Shown in pieces: positions 46,984-56,497 of a stretch of 64,000 nt of DNA. Each line of letters begins with the position of its first letter. Within the stretch, counting starts at the first letter, position 1. Source of the DNA: Halobacteriales archaeon YIM A00013 (GTDB lineage Archaea; Halobacteriota; Halobacteria; Halobacteriales; Haloarculaceae). The position numbers were made by a program, and so were the translations under genes. The notes beneath the pieces are model-generated. The model was given only the letters and a program-made list of their open reading frames with translations, did not search any database and had not been told where the DNA came from. The stretch lies in NCBI GenBank assembly GCA_025041195.1, contig JAKCFM010000001.1:1488001-1552000 (forward strand), in the 5' to 3' direction.

Positions 46984-47185
46984 CGTTCATCGAGATCGGA
47001 CTCGTTCGAGGGTGAGCCACGTGGTGTGGCCCACCACACGACGATTGTGACGCCACGCTTTTCACTCGCAATCGGTTTCGTCGGCATACTTTCAGCATGT
47101 TCGATACTGTTGACAGTAGCGTGGCGAGTGACCACGTTCGTCGAATCACGACGACAACCAGCGGCCAGTCATCTCGGGGCAATCG

Positions 47186-48745
47186 ATGAAGCCCGGATAT
47201 CCGTTCGGAATCGAGGATTCGGACTGGTACGTTCGGCTGTTGTTTGGGTGTACAATGGCGATCATGGTCGGGCTGGGTGGGTTCGGACTCGCCAATCCGG
47301 GTCGGATGAGTCATGTGCTCACCGCAGGGAAGACCTGGGTACTCACCAACTTTGGTTGGTGGTTCATCCTCCTCGGCTTCGTGTTGCTGGTGTCCGTCGT
47401 GGCCTTCGTCAGTTCATCGTATGGCACGATTCGGATCGGCGGGCCCGACACAACGCCGGAGTTCAGTCGATTCGCCTGGCTGTCGATGGTGTTCACCGTT
47501 GGATTTGGGGCATCAATTCTGATTTGGGGTGTCTCCGAGCCCATTTCAATCGTTCAGTCACCACCGCCATCGCCGATGCCGGTACAGGGTGCCTCTCGGG
47601 AGTCGATGGCGCTCGCATTCATGTTCATCCATGAGGTGTTTCCCGGGCTGGCCATGTGGTATCTCCCGGTGGCGATCGCCTTTGGCATCACCGTGTACAC
47701 CCGTGGTGTGGCGGAGTATCGGATCAGTTCGTTGTTCGATGGTGCGCTCATGGGTCGGTCGTTGCCCGCATGGTTCGGATCAGTCCGACCCACAATCGAG
47801 TGGTGTATCGACGCCGCGGCAGTGATCGCCACGATCGGTGGGATTGCGACCACGCTCGGGTTCAGCGCACAGACGATGGCTGCCATTCTCGGTCGTGTAT
47901 TCGGCACCGGGTCCACACTGATAACGTACGCTGTGTTCGGGCTCATTGCGCTGGTGTTTCTCCTCGACGTGTGGCTCGGCCTCCGGTCGGGGATCCGCAA
48001 CGCCGCACGGGCAACCATGGTGTTAATCGGGGTTTCCATGGCCGTTCTCGTGGCCGTTGGGCCCCGGACGTTCATGTTTGAGCTCGGACTGGATGCGACC
48101 GGCGTTTGGCTCAGCGATCTATTCCGGCTCACGCTGTACACCGCCCCAACAAGTGCTGGGAACTGGGCGGCGAACTGGACCGGTTTCTGGTGGGCCTGGT
48201 GGGCCGCCTGGAGCATTTTCGTCGGAAGCTTCGTTGCCCGCGTCTCGAAGGGGCGGACGATACGCGAGATGTTCGCCGTTCTCGTCCTCGCGCCGACGGT
48301 GCTCACCTGGATACAGCACTCGCTCATTGGCGGCTGGGTACTCGCACCGGGCTATCAGGAGCCCATTGCGCAGGCGATGGCCGAGTCCGGCAAACCGGCG
48401 GCGATCGCCGAGGCGCTCTCAATCACGCCCATGGGCACCGTGCTTGCGGTTCTTTTCGTGCTGGTGATTGCGGGCTACATCATCACCTCGCTCGATTCGG
48501 CCGTGTTCATGATTGCGGCCATCACGCTCGGGACCGAGGATCCCAATCCCAGGAATCGGGCGTGGTGGGGGCTGTTGCTCGCAGTGTTCGGAGCGATGTC
48601 GTTGCAGCTCACGAAATTCAGTGCAATCGAGTCGCTCTCGGTTATTATGGCGCTGCCGTTCTCCGTGCTGTTACTCATCATTGTGTATGCGAGCTACGTC
48701 GAAGCACGGGCGTATCGGGAAGGAACAGACCGTTCGGGCTCGTGA
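47186..48745 (+). CDS. BCCT-family betaine/carnitine/choline transporter
   Basis: 519 residues with about twelve membrane helices. Family signatures: FGASILIWGVSEPISIVQSP, HEVFPGLAMWYLPVAIAFGI, and the Trp-rich substrate segment NWTGFWWAWWAAWSIFVGSF with FVARVSKGRTIREM. BCCT proteins import glycine betaine-type osmolytes with sodium or protons, fitting a halophile. The ATG at 47186 gives the usual length; a 200-bp gap with a promoter separates it from cdc48. Confidence 0.93.
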   Translation: MKPGYPFGIEDSDWYVRLLFGCTMAIMVGLGGFGLANPGRMSHVLTAGKTWVLTNFGWWFILLGFVLLVSVVAFVSSSYGTIRIGGPDTTPEFSRFAWLSMVFTVGFGASILIWGVSEPISIVQSPPPSPMPVQGASRESMALAFMFIHEVFPGLAMWYLPVAIAFGITVYTRGVAEYRISSLFDGALMGRSLPAWFGSVRPTIEWCIDAAAVIATIGGIATTLGFSAQTMAAILGRVFGTGSTLITYAVFGLIALVFLLDVWLGLRSGIRNAARATMVLIGVSMAVLVAVGPRTFMFELGLDATGVWLSDLFRLTLYTAPTSAGNWAANWTGFWWAWWAAWSIFVGSFVARVSKGRTIREMFAVLVLAPTVLTWIQHSLIGGWVLAPGYQEPIAQAMAESGKPAAIAEALSITPMGTVLAVLFVLVIAGYIITSLDSAVFMIAAITLGTEDPNPRNRAWWGLLLAVFGAMSLQLTKFSAIESLSVIMALPFSVLLLIIVYASYVEARAYREGTDRSGS

Positions 48746-48754
48746 GCGATTACT

Positions 48755-48976
48755 TCAGACCGTTGATGAATCCAAGGTCAAGAGAGTGCTGGCGTGCGAC
48801 AGTTGTAGCGCAGCTCCCAGTCGTTCCACCCCATCGTGTGTCGGAGTGAGATCAGACGTGGTGGTGTGTTCGATTGCAAATCGCTGTTCACCAACGGTGG
48901 TGGTCTCTTGCTTAGCTACTGCTGTGCGAAACTGGAAAATGTTTGTGAGAACTGGCAGCGACCCATTTTCGCTCAT
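48755..48976 (-). CDS. Possible small haloarchaeal protein
   Basis: 73 residues, MSENGSLPVLTNIFQFRTAV, then AKQETTTVGEQRFAIEHTTT and a helical C terminus. Acidic-neutral composition and regular codon use are compatible with a gene, but no family is recognised and no neighbour supports it. The stretch 48977-49180 has no gene. Confidence 0.35.
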   Translation of the reverse strand: MSENGSLPVLTNIFQFRTAVAKQETTTVGEQRFAIEHTTTSDLTPTHDGVERLGAALQLSHASTLLTLDSSTV

Positions 48977-49177
48977 TGCCCGTACTCATATCATTCGGCA
49001 GGAGAGTATTTGAAAATGTGACGAACTTGAACGGCCGATCCTCATAGCCGGACACATATTCGCGTTTTCGGGCGTTCACTACACCTGACCCTGTGATTTC
49101 ACGTGATAGGTAGTATAGTAGGTTTGCTTGTTAACAGAAGCGAATGTGGACAGTAAACGCATAAAATAACTATATCC

Positions 49178-49217
49178 ATAGCTTTTATTACCTATACGAA
49201 TTTTGAGGAAGATATAG
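49178..49217 (+). promoter_or_regulatory. Promoter of the type III-A operon
   Basis: A TATA box (cttttatta, about 49182-49190) lies about 28 bp before the ATG of the first gene, consistent with a leaderless or very short-leader transcript. The preceding 100 bp is strongly A/T-rich (aaataactatatccatagc), unlike the genome average. No other promoter-like gap occurs until after csm5, so the six genes appear to form one unit. Confidence 0.55.
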
Positions 49218-50471
49218 ATGGATGAGAATCCGTTATTGATAACAAGTATAGGGGAATCTACAGACCATTATAAAAAAGCCAACTATAAATTCAATGGAGA
49301 TGGAGAAACTACTAAATTTGCTCCAATTGCCACTGCTGAGCTTGTAGAAGATGATATCAATGAGGTATTAATCGCCCATACAAAGAGCTCAAAAGACGCA
49401 GCAGGCGTCCTGAAAAATGAATTCGAAGATCGGGATTTTACAGCTCACAAGGAGTCAATTCCAACGCCAGAATCGCAAAGTGAAATAGATGATCTCATGA
49501 CATCGTTGATCGCTGCCATCGAAAAACGGGATCCCAGTCGCCTCATTGTAGATGTCACCTTTGGATTTCGGACGCTCCCGATGGTGATATTCACAACAAT
49601 CGCACACCTCGAAACAGTCAACGGGATAGAGATTGCTGGCATCTACTACGGAAAACTCGAAACGGAGGGAGACGGTGGATCACTGATCGATATTACATAT
49701 CTAAACTCTCTGTATGAATGGTATCACGCCCTGAACGCGTTCGAGCGAACCGGAGAAATGCGACCCGTTCATGCTATACTCGAAAAGAACGTCAACGATC
49801 TAGTGAAAAATTCGTCCGAAATAGAGCAACAACGGGTTACTGCATTCGTGGATCGTGTCGGCGACGTCAGTGAGAATCATGACGAAGGACTCCCGCTGTA
49901 CTCTGCAATACCCGCTCGGGAAGCTACTGAGTTGATTGAAACCATTGATAAGAGCGCGTTCATCGGGCCGTCATCACTGTATCTTGAATCACTGGAAGAA
50001 ATGCTCGCGTTGCATGCAACTGGAAGCGATGCAGAAAACTGGAGCAATATTTCGCTAAATGAAGACGAGATGCAACGAGAAGCTGAAATCATCGAGTATT
50101 ACACGGAAAAGGGACAGTTCCGGCTTGCACTTGAATGTGCAAAAGAGTTGTATATTAACTGTGTATTAAATTATTCAGATAAAGGAGTTGAGAACTGGTT
50201 AGCGAATGGCGATAAATCAGATGATGATTTCCGCGGAACGTGGTCGAAAAAATGTTTAAAATCCAATCATATAGACGGAATAGAAGAAGAGTCCATCAAA
50301 ACTCAATTCGATAACTGGCAGGAAATGAATAATATTCGGAATCATTTCTCACACAATGGGTACAACAGAGAGGAAAAGCCCGATCCAGACCATATCAGGG
50401 ATCGTTTGCTCCAGTTCTGTGAAACGGTCAAGTCCGACGATTACTGGTCGGAGATAGTGAATGAGAAATAA
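49218..50471 (+). CDS. TM1812/Csx2-family CARF-HEPN ribonuclease (Csm6-like effector)
   Basis: 417 residues. The CARF domain carries the TM1812 hallmark LIVDVTFGFRTLPMVIFTTI (about 109-128). A HEPN domain at the C terminus holds the catalytic R-x4-H as NNIRNHFSHNGYN, with R374 and H379. Family knowledge: binding of cyclic oligoadenylate to CARF activates the HEPN ribonuclease. Its stop overlaps the cas10 start by 11 bp. Codon use is A/T-biased compared with nearby chromosomal genes, consistent with acquisition of the whole operon. Confidence 0.9.
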   Translation: MDENPLLITSIGESTDHYKKANYKFNGDGETTKFAPIATAELVEDDINEVLIAHTKSSKDAAGVLKNEFEDRDFTAHKESIPTPESQSEIDDLMTSLIAAIEKRDPSRLIVDVTFGFRTLPMVIFTTIAHLETVNGIEIAGIYYGKLETEGDGGSLIDITYLNSLYEWYHALNAFERTGEMRPVHAILEKNVNDLVKNSSEIEQQRVTAFVDRVGDVSENHDEGLPLYSAIPAREATELIETIDKSAFIGPSSLYLESLEEMLALHATGSDAENWSNISLNEDEMQREAEIIEYYTEKGQFRLALECAKELYINCVLNYSDKGVENWLANGDKSDDDFRGTWSKKCLKSNHIDGIEEESIKTQFDNWQEMNNIRNHFSHNGYNREEKPDPDHIRDRLLQFCETVKSDDYWSEIVNEK

Positions 50472-52884
50472 TATACGAGCCATTAGACGTGCGTGTCTGC
50501 TCGCAGAAGTGGGTCGACTCAAGAGCAGGGCTGGTGGCCACCCTCCAGAGCCCGCACAACACAGTCTCCATCTCGCTCGGGACCACCTCGACGATCAAGC
50601 GGCTGGGGAACTCATTGAGCAGTATCACGGAACTATCGATGACTCTGCGTCCGAAACACAGCGCCGTGCAGTATGGACGGTCAGAGCAGCGAATACGCTC
50701 GCCTCGCCACACAACACGCTCACCGATCCGACGGCCGACCCGATCGAACTCACGAGCGTCTTCGATCCCGTTGCAAAAACCCAACTCACAGACACCTACG
50801 ACCCATCGCCGCTCTCCATTGACCGGAAAACGCTGTTTCCAACAGAGGAGAGTCACCCCAATCCTGGTGACCAATACGATACTCTGTGGAATGAACTGAC
50901 GGATGTACTCTCTCCAGGGACGGATTTCGAAACGCTGCTTAACATACTCCAGCGCTACATCTGGTGTGTCCCAGCGTTCCCCGATACCCCGAGTCTTCCA
51001 CTGTTCGATCACTGTCGCACGGCAGCCGCGATCGGCGAGGCACTCGCTCGCTCTGGGTTATCACCAACACAAATCAAAGCGTTGGCTACGGGTGAGGAAC
51101 TTGAAGAGCCGTGTTTCACGCTCGTGAAAGGCGACCTCTCGGGGATCCAGTTGTTTTTGCACCGGATGAAGAACGGCACTGATGCACAGGACCGTATTGC
51201 GAAACGGATGCGCGGTCGGAGTACGCTGTTGTGGGTACTCACGGAGAGTCTTCGTGCACTGTTCGTTGATCGAATGGACCTCTCAGCTGCGAGTGTGATC
51301 TGGAGCGGCGGCGGGCAGTTCTATGCCGTGGTTCCGCCCACAGCTGCCACCCTGACGAATGGAAGGACGATCGACGAACAACTCGATGCGTTCGAGGCTG
51401 CAGTGGGCAACGCGATGTTCGAACGGTTCGATGCCAATCTGAGCTTCGTCCTCGGACGGGCTGAAACGAAACAAGGAACATTTAGAGAGACGTTCGAGCG
51501 CGTTGCACAGGACTGCAGTGTCCGGAAACTGCGCAGTGAAGCGCCGTTCGCGGAGACAATGGAGTCGGTCTTTTTGGATGGTTCCAATATCGCATCCCAG
51601 TCGCGTCCGTGCACAATCTGTGGCGGCCAGAAAGACCCATCGAAAGACCGGTGTGGCGAGTGCGAACTCCAGGAGGAGATCGGTCGTATTGTCCCGAAAA
51701 TGACACAGCTAGGAATGGAGTTCGTTACCACGAATGACTCCAAACCACGGGCAGGCTCAGAGCGAGTCTCATTCGAATTCGGCATCGATGACGGTGGACC
51801 ATCAGTTCGATGGACGCTCGGATCCGCCGCTGTCTCCCTTGACTGTGATCGTGTCTATTCGGTAAACGAAACTGCACCAGACCAGTCAATAGAGCGCTGG
51901 GGCTTCGTTCTTGCTGGTGTGTGCGTTCCGCATGGTGGAGGCATCGATGGTGTGTGGTCATTTCCGGAACTGGCAGACTTCTGTGGAAGCGATCAGCCGT
52001 ATTTGCATGCCATAACGATGGACATCGATGATCTCGGATCAACGATTGATACGGCCATGGACGAAGGGCCTGCGAGACTTTCGGCACTGGGGCGAGGACT
52101 TACGTTGTTCTTCGAGGGCTATCTCAATGAGCTCGCAGCGTCGGAGTCTCTGGTTCGAAAAACAGAACGCTGCTGTCCAGAGTGTGCTGATCGAACCGAT
52201 TCGATGGAAAAGCGGATGATCACCCCAGTAGATGCCGACGACACCGATCCGTTAGAATTTCGGAAGCGAGACACAGTCAAGATCGATGAGTTTTGTGATC
52301 GGTGTGTCGAATCCGTTGCACCGATATACATCGGTTTCGCTGGTGGTGATGACCTCCTGTTCGTTGGTGGATGGGATATCGCAGCGGAGTTCGCACAAAC
52401 AGTCCATAAAGAACTGCAATCGTATGCAAGTGGTTCGCTAACAATCAGTGCCGGATGTCAATGGATTAGGCCGAAATATCCGATTGGTCGGGCCATTGAA
52501 CAGGCAGAAGAACGGCTCAGTCATGCGAAATCGTTCAAAACACACCAGAAAAATAGTGCGTGGCTGTTTGGTTCATGTCGTGAATGGACAAACAGTTCAG
52601 ATACTGGTATGTACGATCTGATCGATCTCGGAAACACGCTTGCATTATATGTCGAATCGGGAGCTGTCTCCCAATCGCTTCTCCATGCGTTGCTCTCTAT
52701 AAGTACTGAGTTTGATTCCGGACCGCCGACGGATGTCAAATCAGAATGGGCGGTTAAATATGCCCTCACACGGGCGTGGGAGGACGGAGATTCTGACGTG
52801 CCCGAATCATTAGAAGAGAAAGTAACCGCGACATTGCCGTGGATCTCCGTGCCAGTAACGTGGGCGAACGTAACCACTCGATGA
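50461..52884 (+). CDS. cas10: Cas10/Csm1, type III-A, with degenerate HD motif
   Basis: 807 residues. The N-terminal HD region aligns as ACLLAEVGRLKSRAG, where intact relatives have LLHDIGK: His-Asp is Ala15-Glu16. The first palm carries KGDLSGIQLFLHRMK (about 223-237). A zinc-ribbon CTICGGQKDPSKDRCGEC (about 384-401) and a second Cys set (CCPECADR, CDRC) follow. The second palm has MDIDDLGSTID and the active-site GGDD at 628-631 (IGFAGGDDLLF). Cyclic oligoadenylate synthesis is expected, DNA cleavage by HD is not. It overlaps the effector gene by 11 bp; csm2 follows by 6 bp. Confidence 0.95.
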   Translation: MRNNIRAIRRACLLAEVGRLKSRAGGHPPEPAQHSLHLARDHLDDQAAGELIEQYHGTIDDSASETQRRAVWTVRAANTLASPHNTLTDPTADPIELTSVFDPVAKTQLTDTYDPSPLSIDRKTLFPTEESHPNPGDQYDTLWNELTDVLSPGTDFETLLNILQRYIWCVPAFPDTPSLPLFDHCRTAAAIGEALARSGLSPTQIKALATGEELEEPCFTLVKGDLSGIQLFLHRMKNGTDAQDRIAKRMRGRSTLLWVLTESLRALFVDRMDLSAASVIWSGGGQFYAVVPPTAATLTNGRTIDEQLDAFEAAVGNAMFERFDANLSFVLGRAETKQGTFRETFERVAQDCSVRKLRSEAPFAETMESVFLDGSNIASQSRPCTICGGQKDPSKDRCGECELQEEIGRIVPKMTQLGMEFVTTNDSKPRAGSERVSFEFGIDDGGPSVRWTLGSAAVSLDCDRVYSVNETAPDQSIERWGFVLAGVCVPHGGGIDGVWSFPELADFCGSDQPYLHAITMDIDDLGSTIDTAMDEGPARLSALGRGLTLFFEGYLNELAASESLVRKTERCCPECADRTDSMEKRMITPVDADDTDPLEFRKRDTVKIDEFCDRCVESVAPIYIGFAGGDDLLFVGGWDIAAEFAQTVHKELQSYASGSLTISAGCQWIRPKYPIGRAIEQAEERLSHAKSFKTHQKNSAWLFGSCREWTNSSDTGMYDLIDLGNTLALYVESGAVSQSLLHALLSISTEFDSGPPTDVKSEWAVKYALTRAWEDGDSDVPESLEEKVTATLPWISVPVTWANVTTR

Positions 52885-52890
52885 CAACCA

Positions 52891-53277
52891 ATGACAGAAC
52901 TCACCGAAGCAATTACCATCAACGAACTGGGCGAACAGTACGGAAAACAACTCGCGAACGCTGGGTTTTCTAAAACCCAGATGCAGCGAATCTACATTCC
53001 CATCAAAGAAGCCCAGCGGGCATTTGAGAACGATACCGTCGAGAAGGCCAAGACAAAGCTGGAGCTGTTAAAACCACTCCTGGCACGACAACACGCTCGT
53101 CATAGCAGTTCAGATGACGATGACGATGAAGAGGGTGTGAAAACGTTGAAAGACGTGTTCGATGCGGAGCTCGGAGACCTACAAGACGAAAACACGGATC
53201 TCACCGAATTTTTCAGGCTGATGGAGGCTACAATGGCATACCACTACTATTACATCAATCAGGAGGAGGATAGCTGA
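52891..53277 (+). CDS. csm2: Csm2, small subunit of the type III-A complex
   Basis: 128 residues, all-helical by appearance. N-terminal half ITINELGEQYGKQLANAGFS, then KTQMQRIYIPIKEAQRAFEN; an acidic linker (SSSDDDDDEEGVKTLKD); and the family end FFRLMEATMAYHYYYINQEE (Csm2 proteins end with a similar aromatic helix). It backs the crRNA-target duplex in the complex. Placed between cas10 and csm3 as in other type III-A operons; its last base is the first of the csm3 start codon. Confidence 0.88.
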   Translation: MTELTEAITINELGEQYGKQLANAGFSKTQMQRIYIPIKEAQRAFENDTVEKAKTKLELLKPLLARQHARHSSSDDDDDEEGVKTLKDVFDAELGDLQDENTDLTEFFRLMEATMAYHYYYINQEEDS

Positions 53278-54065
53278 TGAAATTCGTTGGACAGATATCG
53301 ATGACGTATGAGATCGAGTGCGAGACGGGGCTTCATATTGGTGATGAGGGAACGCTCCAAATTGGAGGCATCGATGGTCCAGTCGTGAAGGATCCCGAGA
53401 CCGATCATCCGTACATACCAGCGTCATCATTGAAAGGGAAGCTTCGATCACAGCTCGAATGGGCAACTGGAAACGTTACCGAAGACGGTGGCGTTCACTG
53501 GTGTTCGGATGAATCAGTGCTGTCCTGTCCTGTCTGTCGTCTATTCGGGGTGCCTGCCGAAGTCGAAGAGATAACCGGTCCAACTCGACTCATCATTCGA
53601 GATGCCTACCCGAATGACGAAACCGTAGAAAAATGGGAGGAGTTTGATATGGTGCTTCCATACACGGAGCTGAAATCTGAGAACTGGATCAATCGGCTCA
53701 CTGCAGAGGCTACTCCACGCACCAATGAACGGGTTCCAAAGGGATCCGTATTCGAGACCGAGTGTACCTTTCGACTATTCGACCTCAGTGAGGACAGCTC
53801 GTCGACCGATAACGAGCCAGAGGATCTCCAGTATCTTTCGTATTTAGCGACCGGATTTGAGCTGCTTGAGGGGTCATGGCTCGGTGGAAACGGCTCTCGG
53901 GGATACGGGTCAGTGACTACCTCGTTGACGAACGCATCGATAGCGGTCATTGAGAACACAGGGGATGACATTGCGTTCGCAGCTGACGACAGCGTTTGTG
54001 ATGACACGGAGGAGGTGCAGATCGAATCGCTCGTTGAACAGTTCCGCGATAAACTACCATCATGA
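53277..54065 (+). CDS. csm3: Csm3, backbone RAMP and target-RNA nuclease
   Basis: 262 residues. The RAMP start ECETGLHIGDEGTLQIGGID and GPVVKDPETDHPYIPASSLK, then GKLRSQLEW, is diagnostic of Csm3. The catalytic Asp known as D33 in studied Csm3 is kept exactly at residue 33 (IGGID). A Cys cluster HWCSDESVLSCPVCRLFGVP (about 80-100) may hold zinc, and a Gly-rich loop WLGGNGSRGYGSVTT closes the fold. It cuts target RNA at 6-nt steps by family knowledge. Overlaps csm4 by 4 bp. Confidence 0.95.
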   Translation: MKFVGQISMTYEIECETGLHIGDEGTLQIGGIDGPVVKDPETDHPYIPASSLKGKLRSQLEWATGNVTEDGGVHWCSDESVLSCPVCRLFGVPAEVEEITGPTRLIIRDAYPNDETVEKWEEFDMVLPYTELKSENWINRLTAEATPRTNERVPKGSVFETECTFRLFDLSEDSSSTDNEPEDLQYLSYLATGFELLEGSWLGGNGSRGYGSVTTSLTNASIAVIENTGDDIAFAADDSVCDDTEEVQIESLVEQFRDKLPS

Positions 54066-55084
54066 AATCAATTGTGCTCTCGCCGGATGGGCCATTCAGC
54101 GAGCTACCGAGATCCGATATGCTCTTTGGCGCACTATGCTGGGGAATTGATGAGACCCTTGGAACTGATCGTCTCGAATCGATGCTTGCAGAGTTTCAGA
54201 CCGGCCATCCCCCATTCAGAATTTCGTCTGCATATCCAGTAACAAAAACCGATACGGCGACGATTCGGTACTTTCCAGTTCCACGGCTTCCGTGGCTAGT
54301 GGCAGGGACTGGCGAATTATCAAAAGAACAGCTCGACACTGTGGCTACGTGGAAACAGATCGAATTCATTCCTGAGTCGCTGTTTTCTATGATTGTCCAG
54401 GGATCGATAACCTCGCTTGAGCAGATGACTGGATTTGACGAGGATGGTCATATCGACATTGGTGGGCAGGAGTACGTTCGCCGTTCTACGGTGGTTCTGC
54501 CTGCAGATGATGGCGTCGATTTACCCTTCCGGACGGCAGAACGCACGCGGAACGCAGTTAACCGACTGACCAACGCTACCGACGAACAGTTGTTTCAGGA
54601 GGAGGCCGTCCATTTCAGCAAGAATTCGGGACTTCACATCTGTGTCGATGGCGAACTTTCGCTTGTGAGAGCAGGGCTGATCGGGGCGCAAGTCAACGGA
54701 ATCGGTGGAAATCGCTCAATCGGCCACGGACAGTTCTCAATCGATGGCGTCGATACGATTACACTGCCAGAGTCAACTGATCCCTTCGGGTGTACACTAT
54801 CGATTGCCATTCCAGACGATGACGCCATCGAATCCTGGCTTACGGCTGGTTTCTATGAGCTTGAACGGCGCCAGGGTGTCATCGAGAACGATCACACATC
54901 GCCGGATTCTGTGTGGAAACGTGCTGTTATGGCGCTCCGTGAGGGGTCGCTCATCCCAATGTCGAAGGATGTTCACCCTGGACAGAACCCCATCGTCGGA
55001 TCAATTCCCGCCGGTGACGTCCAGCAGTATGGCTATCCGTTATGCGTTGGTATCCGTGGCTTCGACGGAGGTATCCATCCGTGA
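54062..55084 (+). CDS. csm4: Csm4, Cas5-like subunit binding the crRNA handle
   Basis: 340 residues. Csm4 motifs: MKSIVLSPDGPFSELPRSDM and LFGALCWGIDETLG at the N terminus, GIGGNRSIGHGQFSIDGVDT as the Gly-rich loop, and a C-terminal RAMP-like region with GSLIPMSKDVHPGQNPIVGS. It anchors the 5' handle together with Cas10. It overlaps csm3 (ATGA) and csm5 (GTGA), supporting coupled translation. Confidence 0.9.
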   Translation: MKSIVLSPDGPFSELPRSDMLFGALCWGIDETLGTDRLESMLAEFQTGHPPFRISSAYPVTKTDTATIRYFPVPRLPWLVAGTGELSKEQLDTVATWKQIEFIPESLFSMIVQGSITSLEQMTGFDEDGHIDIGGQEYVRRSTVVLPADDGVDLPFRTAERTRNAVNRLTNATDEQLFQEEAVHFSKNSGLHICVDGELSLVRAGLIGAQVNGIGGNRSIGHGQFSIDGVDTITLPESTDPFGCTLSIAIPDDDAIESWLTAGFYELERRQGVIENDHTSPDSVWKRAVMALREGSLIPMSKDVHPGQNPIVGSIPAGDVQQYGYPLCVGIRGFDGGIHP

Positions 55085-56358
55085 GTCGCGACATACTCAC
55101 GATTCCACTCGATCTCAGAATTCAGTCACCGGTACACATCGGAACCGGACAAGAAGTGCTGGGAAGTCACTACACGCGCCATAATGGCACAACGGGACTC
55201 CTTGATATTGAGCAAGTGGTGGAAGCGTATCCTCCTGCTGACCGTGACGTTACGGCAATCGCCGAAGGAGAGATTGATTTCTCAAAACTTCCAGATGATC
55301 CAGCAACGTATTTTCGGTATGAACTTCGTACCTGGGCACCGCTCAGCGATTTTGAAGAGACTACTGTTGCACCCGTCGTAAAGGATGAGCAAAATGTTCC
55401 TTATATTCCTGGCTCAACGGTCAAAGGGTGGTTGCGGACAGCGTTGGCCTTCCGAGCCCTTGGTGGTGAACCGGACGGATCAATAACCGACTCGGGACGT
55501 GGTGGATTAGATATATCTGAGGATGTGGAAGGACTCTTTCGTCCAGATGGTGACATCTCATCCGATTTATTTCGGTGTTTACGGGTTACAGACGCGCATC
55601 CTGTGTCTGAACCACAACTTGGCGTTTGCCAGATCCGAACTCGCCAGTATAGCCAGGAATCGAAAAAAGGGACGGATCCAAAGTGGATGGGATATAAAAT
55701 TTTTGCCGAATGTTTGCTCCCAAATCTAGCTGACAAAACCAGCAATAAACCTGATTTCAAGACAGAGCTAACAGTTGATCTTGCGTTACTCAGAAGTATT
55801 ATCGATCAATCAGATGGAGCGGCAGAATCCATCTTTGCGGATGAGTTGTCAGAAACGGGCGTCAAGAATACGATTTTTAGTGCTGTTCACGATTTCCAGG
55901 ACAGCATAATAGGTGTGGAAAAGGAAATCGTGGAGGACTGGAAATACGATCAAGTGGCTGCAAAGGATGAATACAGACATTTTAAAAACTTTTACGAAGA
56001 GGAGTTAGCCAGAGTTGGCACAGAGAAACCGAGTTCCCAGTTTCTCATTCGGAGTGGGAGATTTACAGGTCAGTACTCGAAGACCGTAATGAAAACGCTT
56101 TCGCAGGAACAGCAGGTGCGCCAGAATATCGATGCACCGATTACGCATTGTGTTTGCGAGGGAGAGATCAAGATCGATGAAGAGACTGAGAAGCTATATT
56201 GCGAGAACTGCGGTAATCTCAGGGATGTGTTTGGTCTTCCAGTGGATCCTTATCCAAAGACGAGACGGTGTATCCGACGGCCGACAGATCCAGAGAAAAC
56301 TGAAGATCTGTCGTGGGATCATTATCCACTTGGGTGGTTAGAAGCGAAGATTGTGTGA
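55081..56358 (+). CDS. csm5: Csm5, RAMP capping the 3' side of the crRNA
   Basis: 425 residues from a GTG overlapping the csm4 stop. It starts MSRDILTIPLDLRIQSPVHI, then GTGQEVLGSHYT, the Csm5 pattern, with VPYIPGSTVKGWLRTALAF (RAMP core, about 110-128). A C-terminal zinc-ribbon-like set of Cys (THCVCEGEIKIDEETEKLYC, then ENCGN) is visible, not universal in the family. Csm5 is needed for crRNA 3' trimming in studied systems. The 3' half is distinctly A/T-biased. Last gene of the operon. Confidence 0.9.
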   Translation: MSRDILTIPLDLRIQSPVHIGTGQEVLGSHYTRHNGTTGLLDIEQVVEAYPPADRDVTAIAEGEIDFSKLPDDPATYFRYELRTWAPLSDFEETTVAPVVKDEQNVPYIPGSTVKGWLRTALAFRALGGEPDGSITDSGRGGLDISEDVEGLFRPDGDISSDLFRCLRVTDAHPVSEPQLGVCQIRTRQYSQESKKGTDPKWMGYKIFAECLLPNLADKTSNKPDFKTELTVDLALLRSIIDQSDGAAESIFADELSETGVKNTIFSAVHDFQDSIIGVEKEIVEDWKYDQVAAKDEYRHFKNFYEEELARVGTEKPSSQFLIRSGRFTGQYSKTVMKTLSQEQQVRQNIDAPITHCVCEGEIKIDEETEKLYCENCGNLRDVFGLPVDPYPKTRRCIRRPTDPEKTEDLSWDHYPLGWLEAKIV

Positions 56359-56362
56359 TTGT

Positions 56363-56384
56363 ATCAAAATAGTTCTATTTTGAT
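56363..56384 (+). terminator. Perfect 10-bp palindrome after csm5
   Basis: ATCAAAATAG and CTATTTTGAT face each other across TT, beginning 5 bp after the csm5 stop. The A/T-rich stem without a following long T-run could be a terminator/processing hairpin or a regulator-binding palindrome at the operon end. Confidence 0.5.
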
Positions 56385-56497
56385 CAGTATCCTATACAAC
56401 GGGCATAGCCAGATACGAGTAGCAACACGCGGGTCGAAAAAACAATCTCATGGATTATATGACTGAGTTCAGCAGGATTCTACAGGCGGGGCAGGGT

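Noticed and set aside
49218-50471. Csa3-type regulator instead of a nuclease effector
   Set aside because: The C-terminal domain has the HEPN R-x4-H motif and no helix-turn-helix, so it is an effector.
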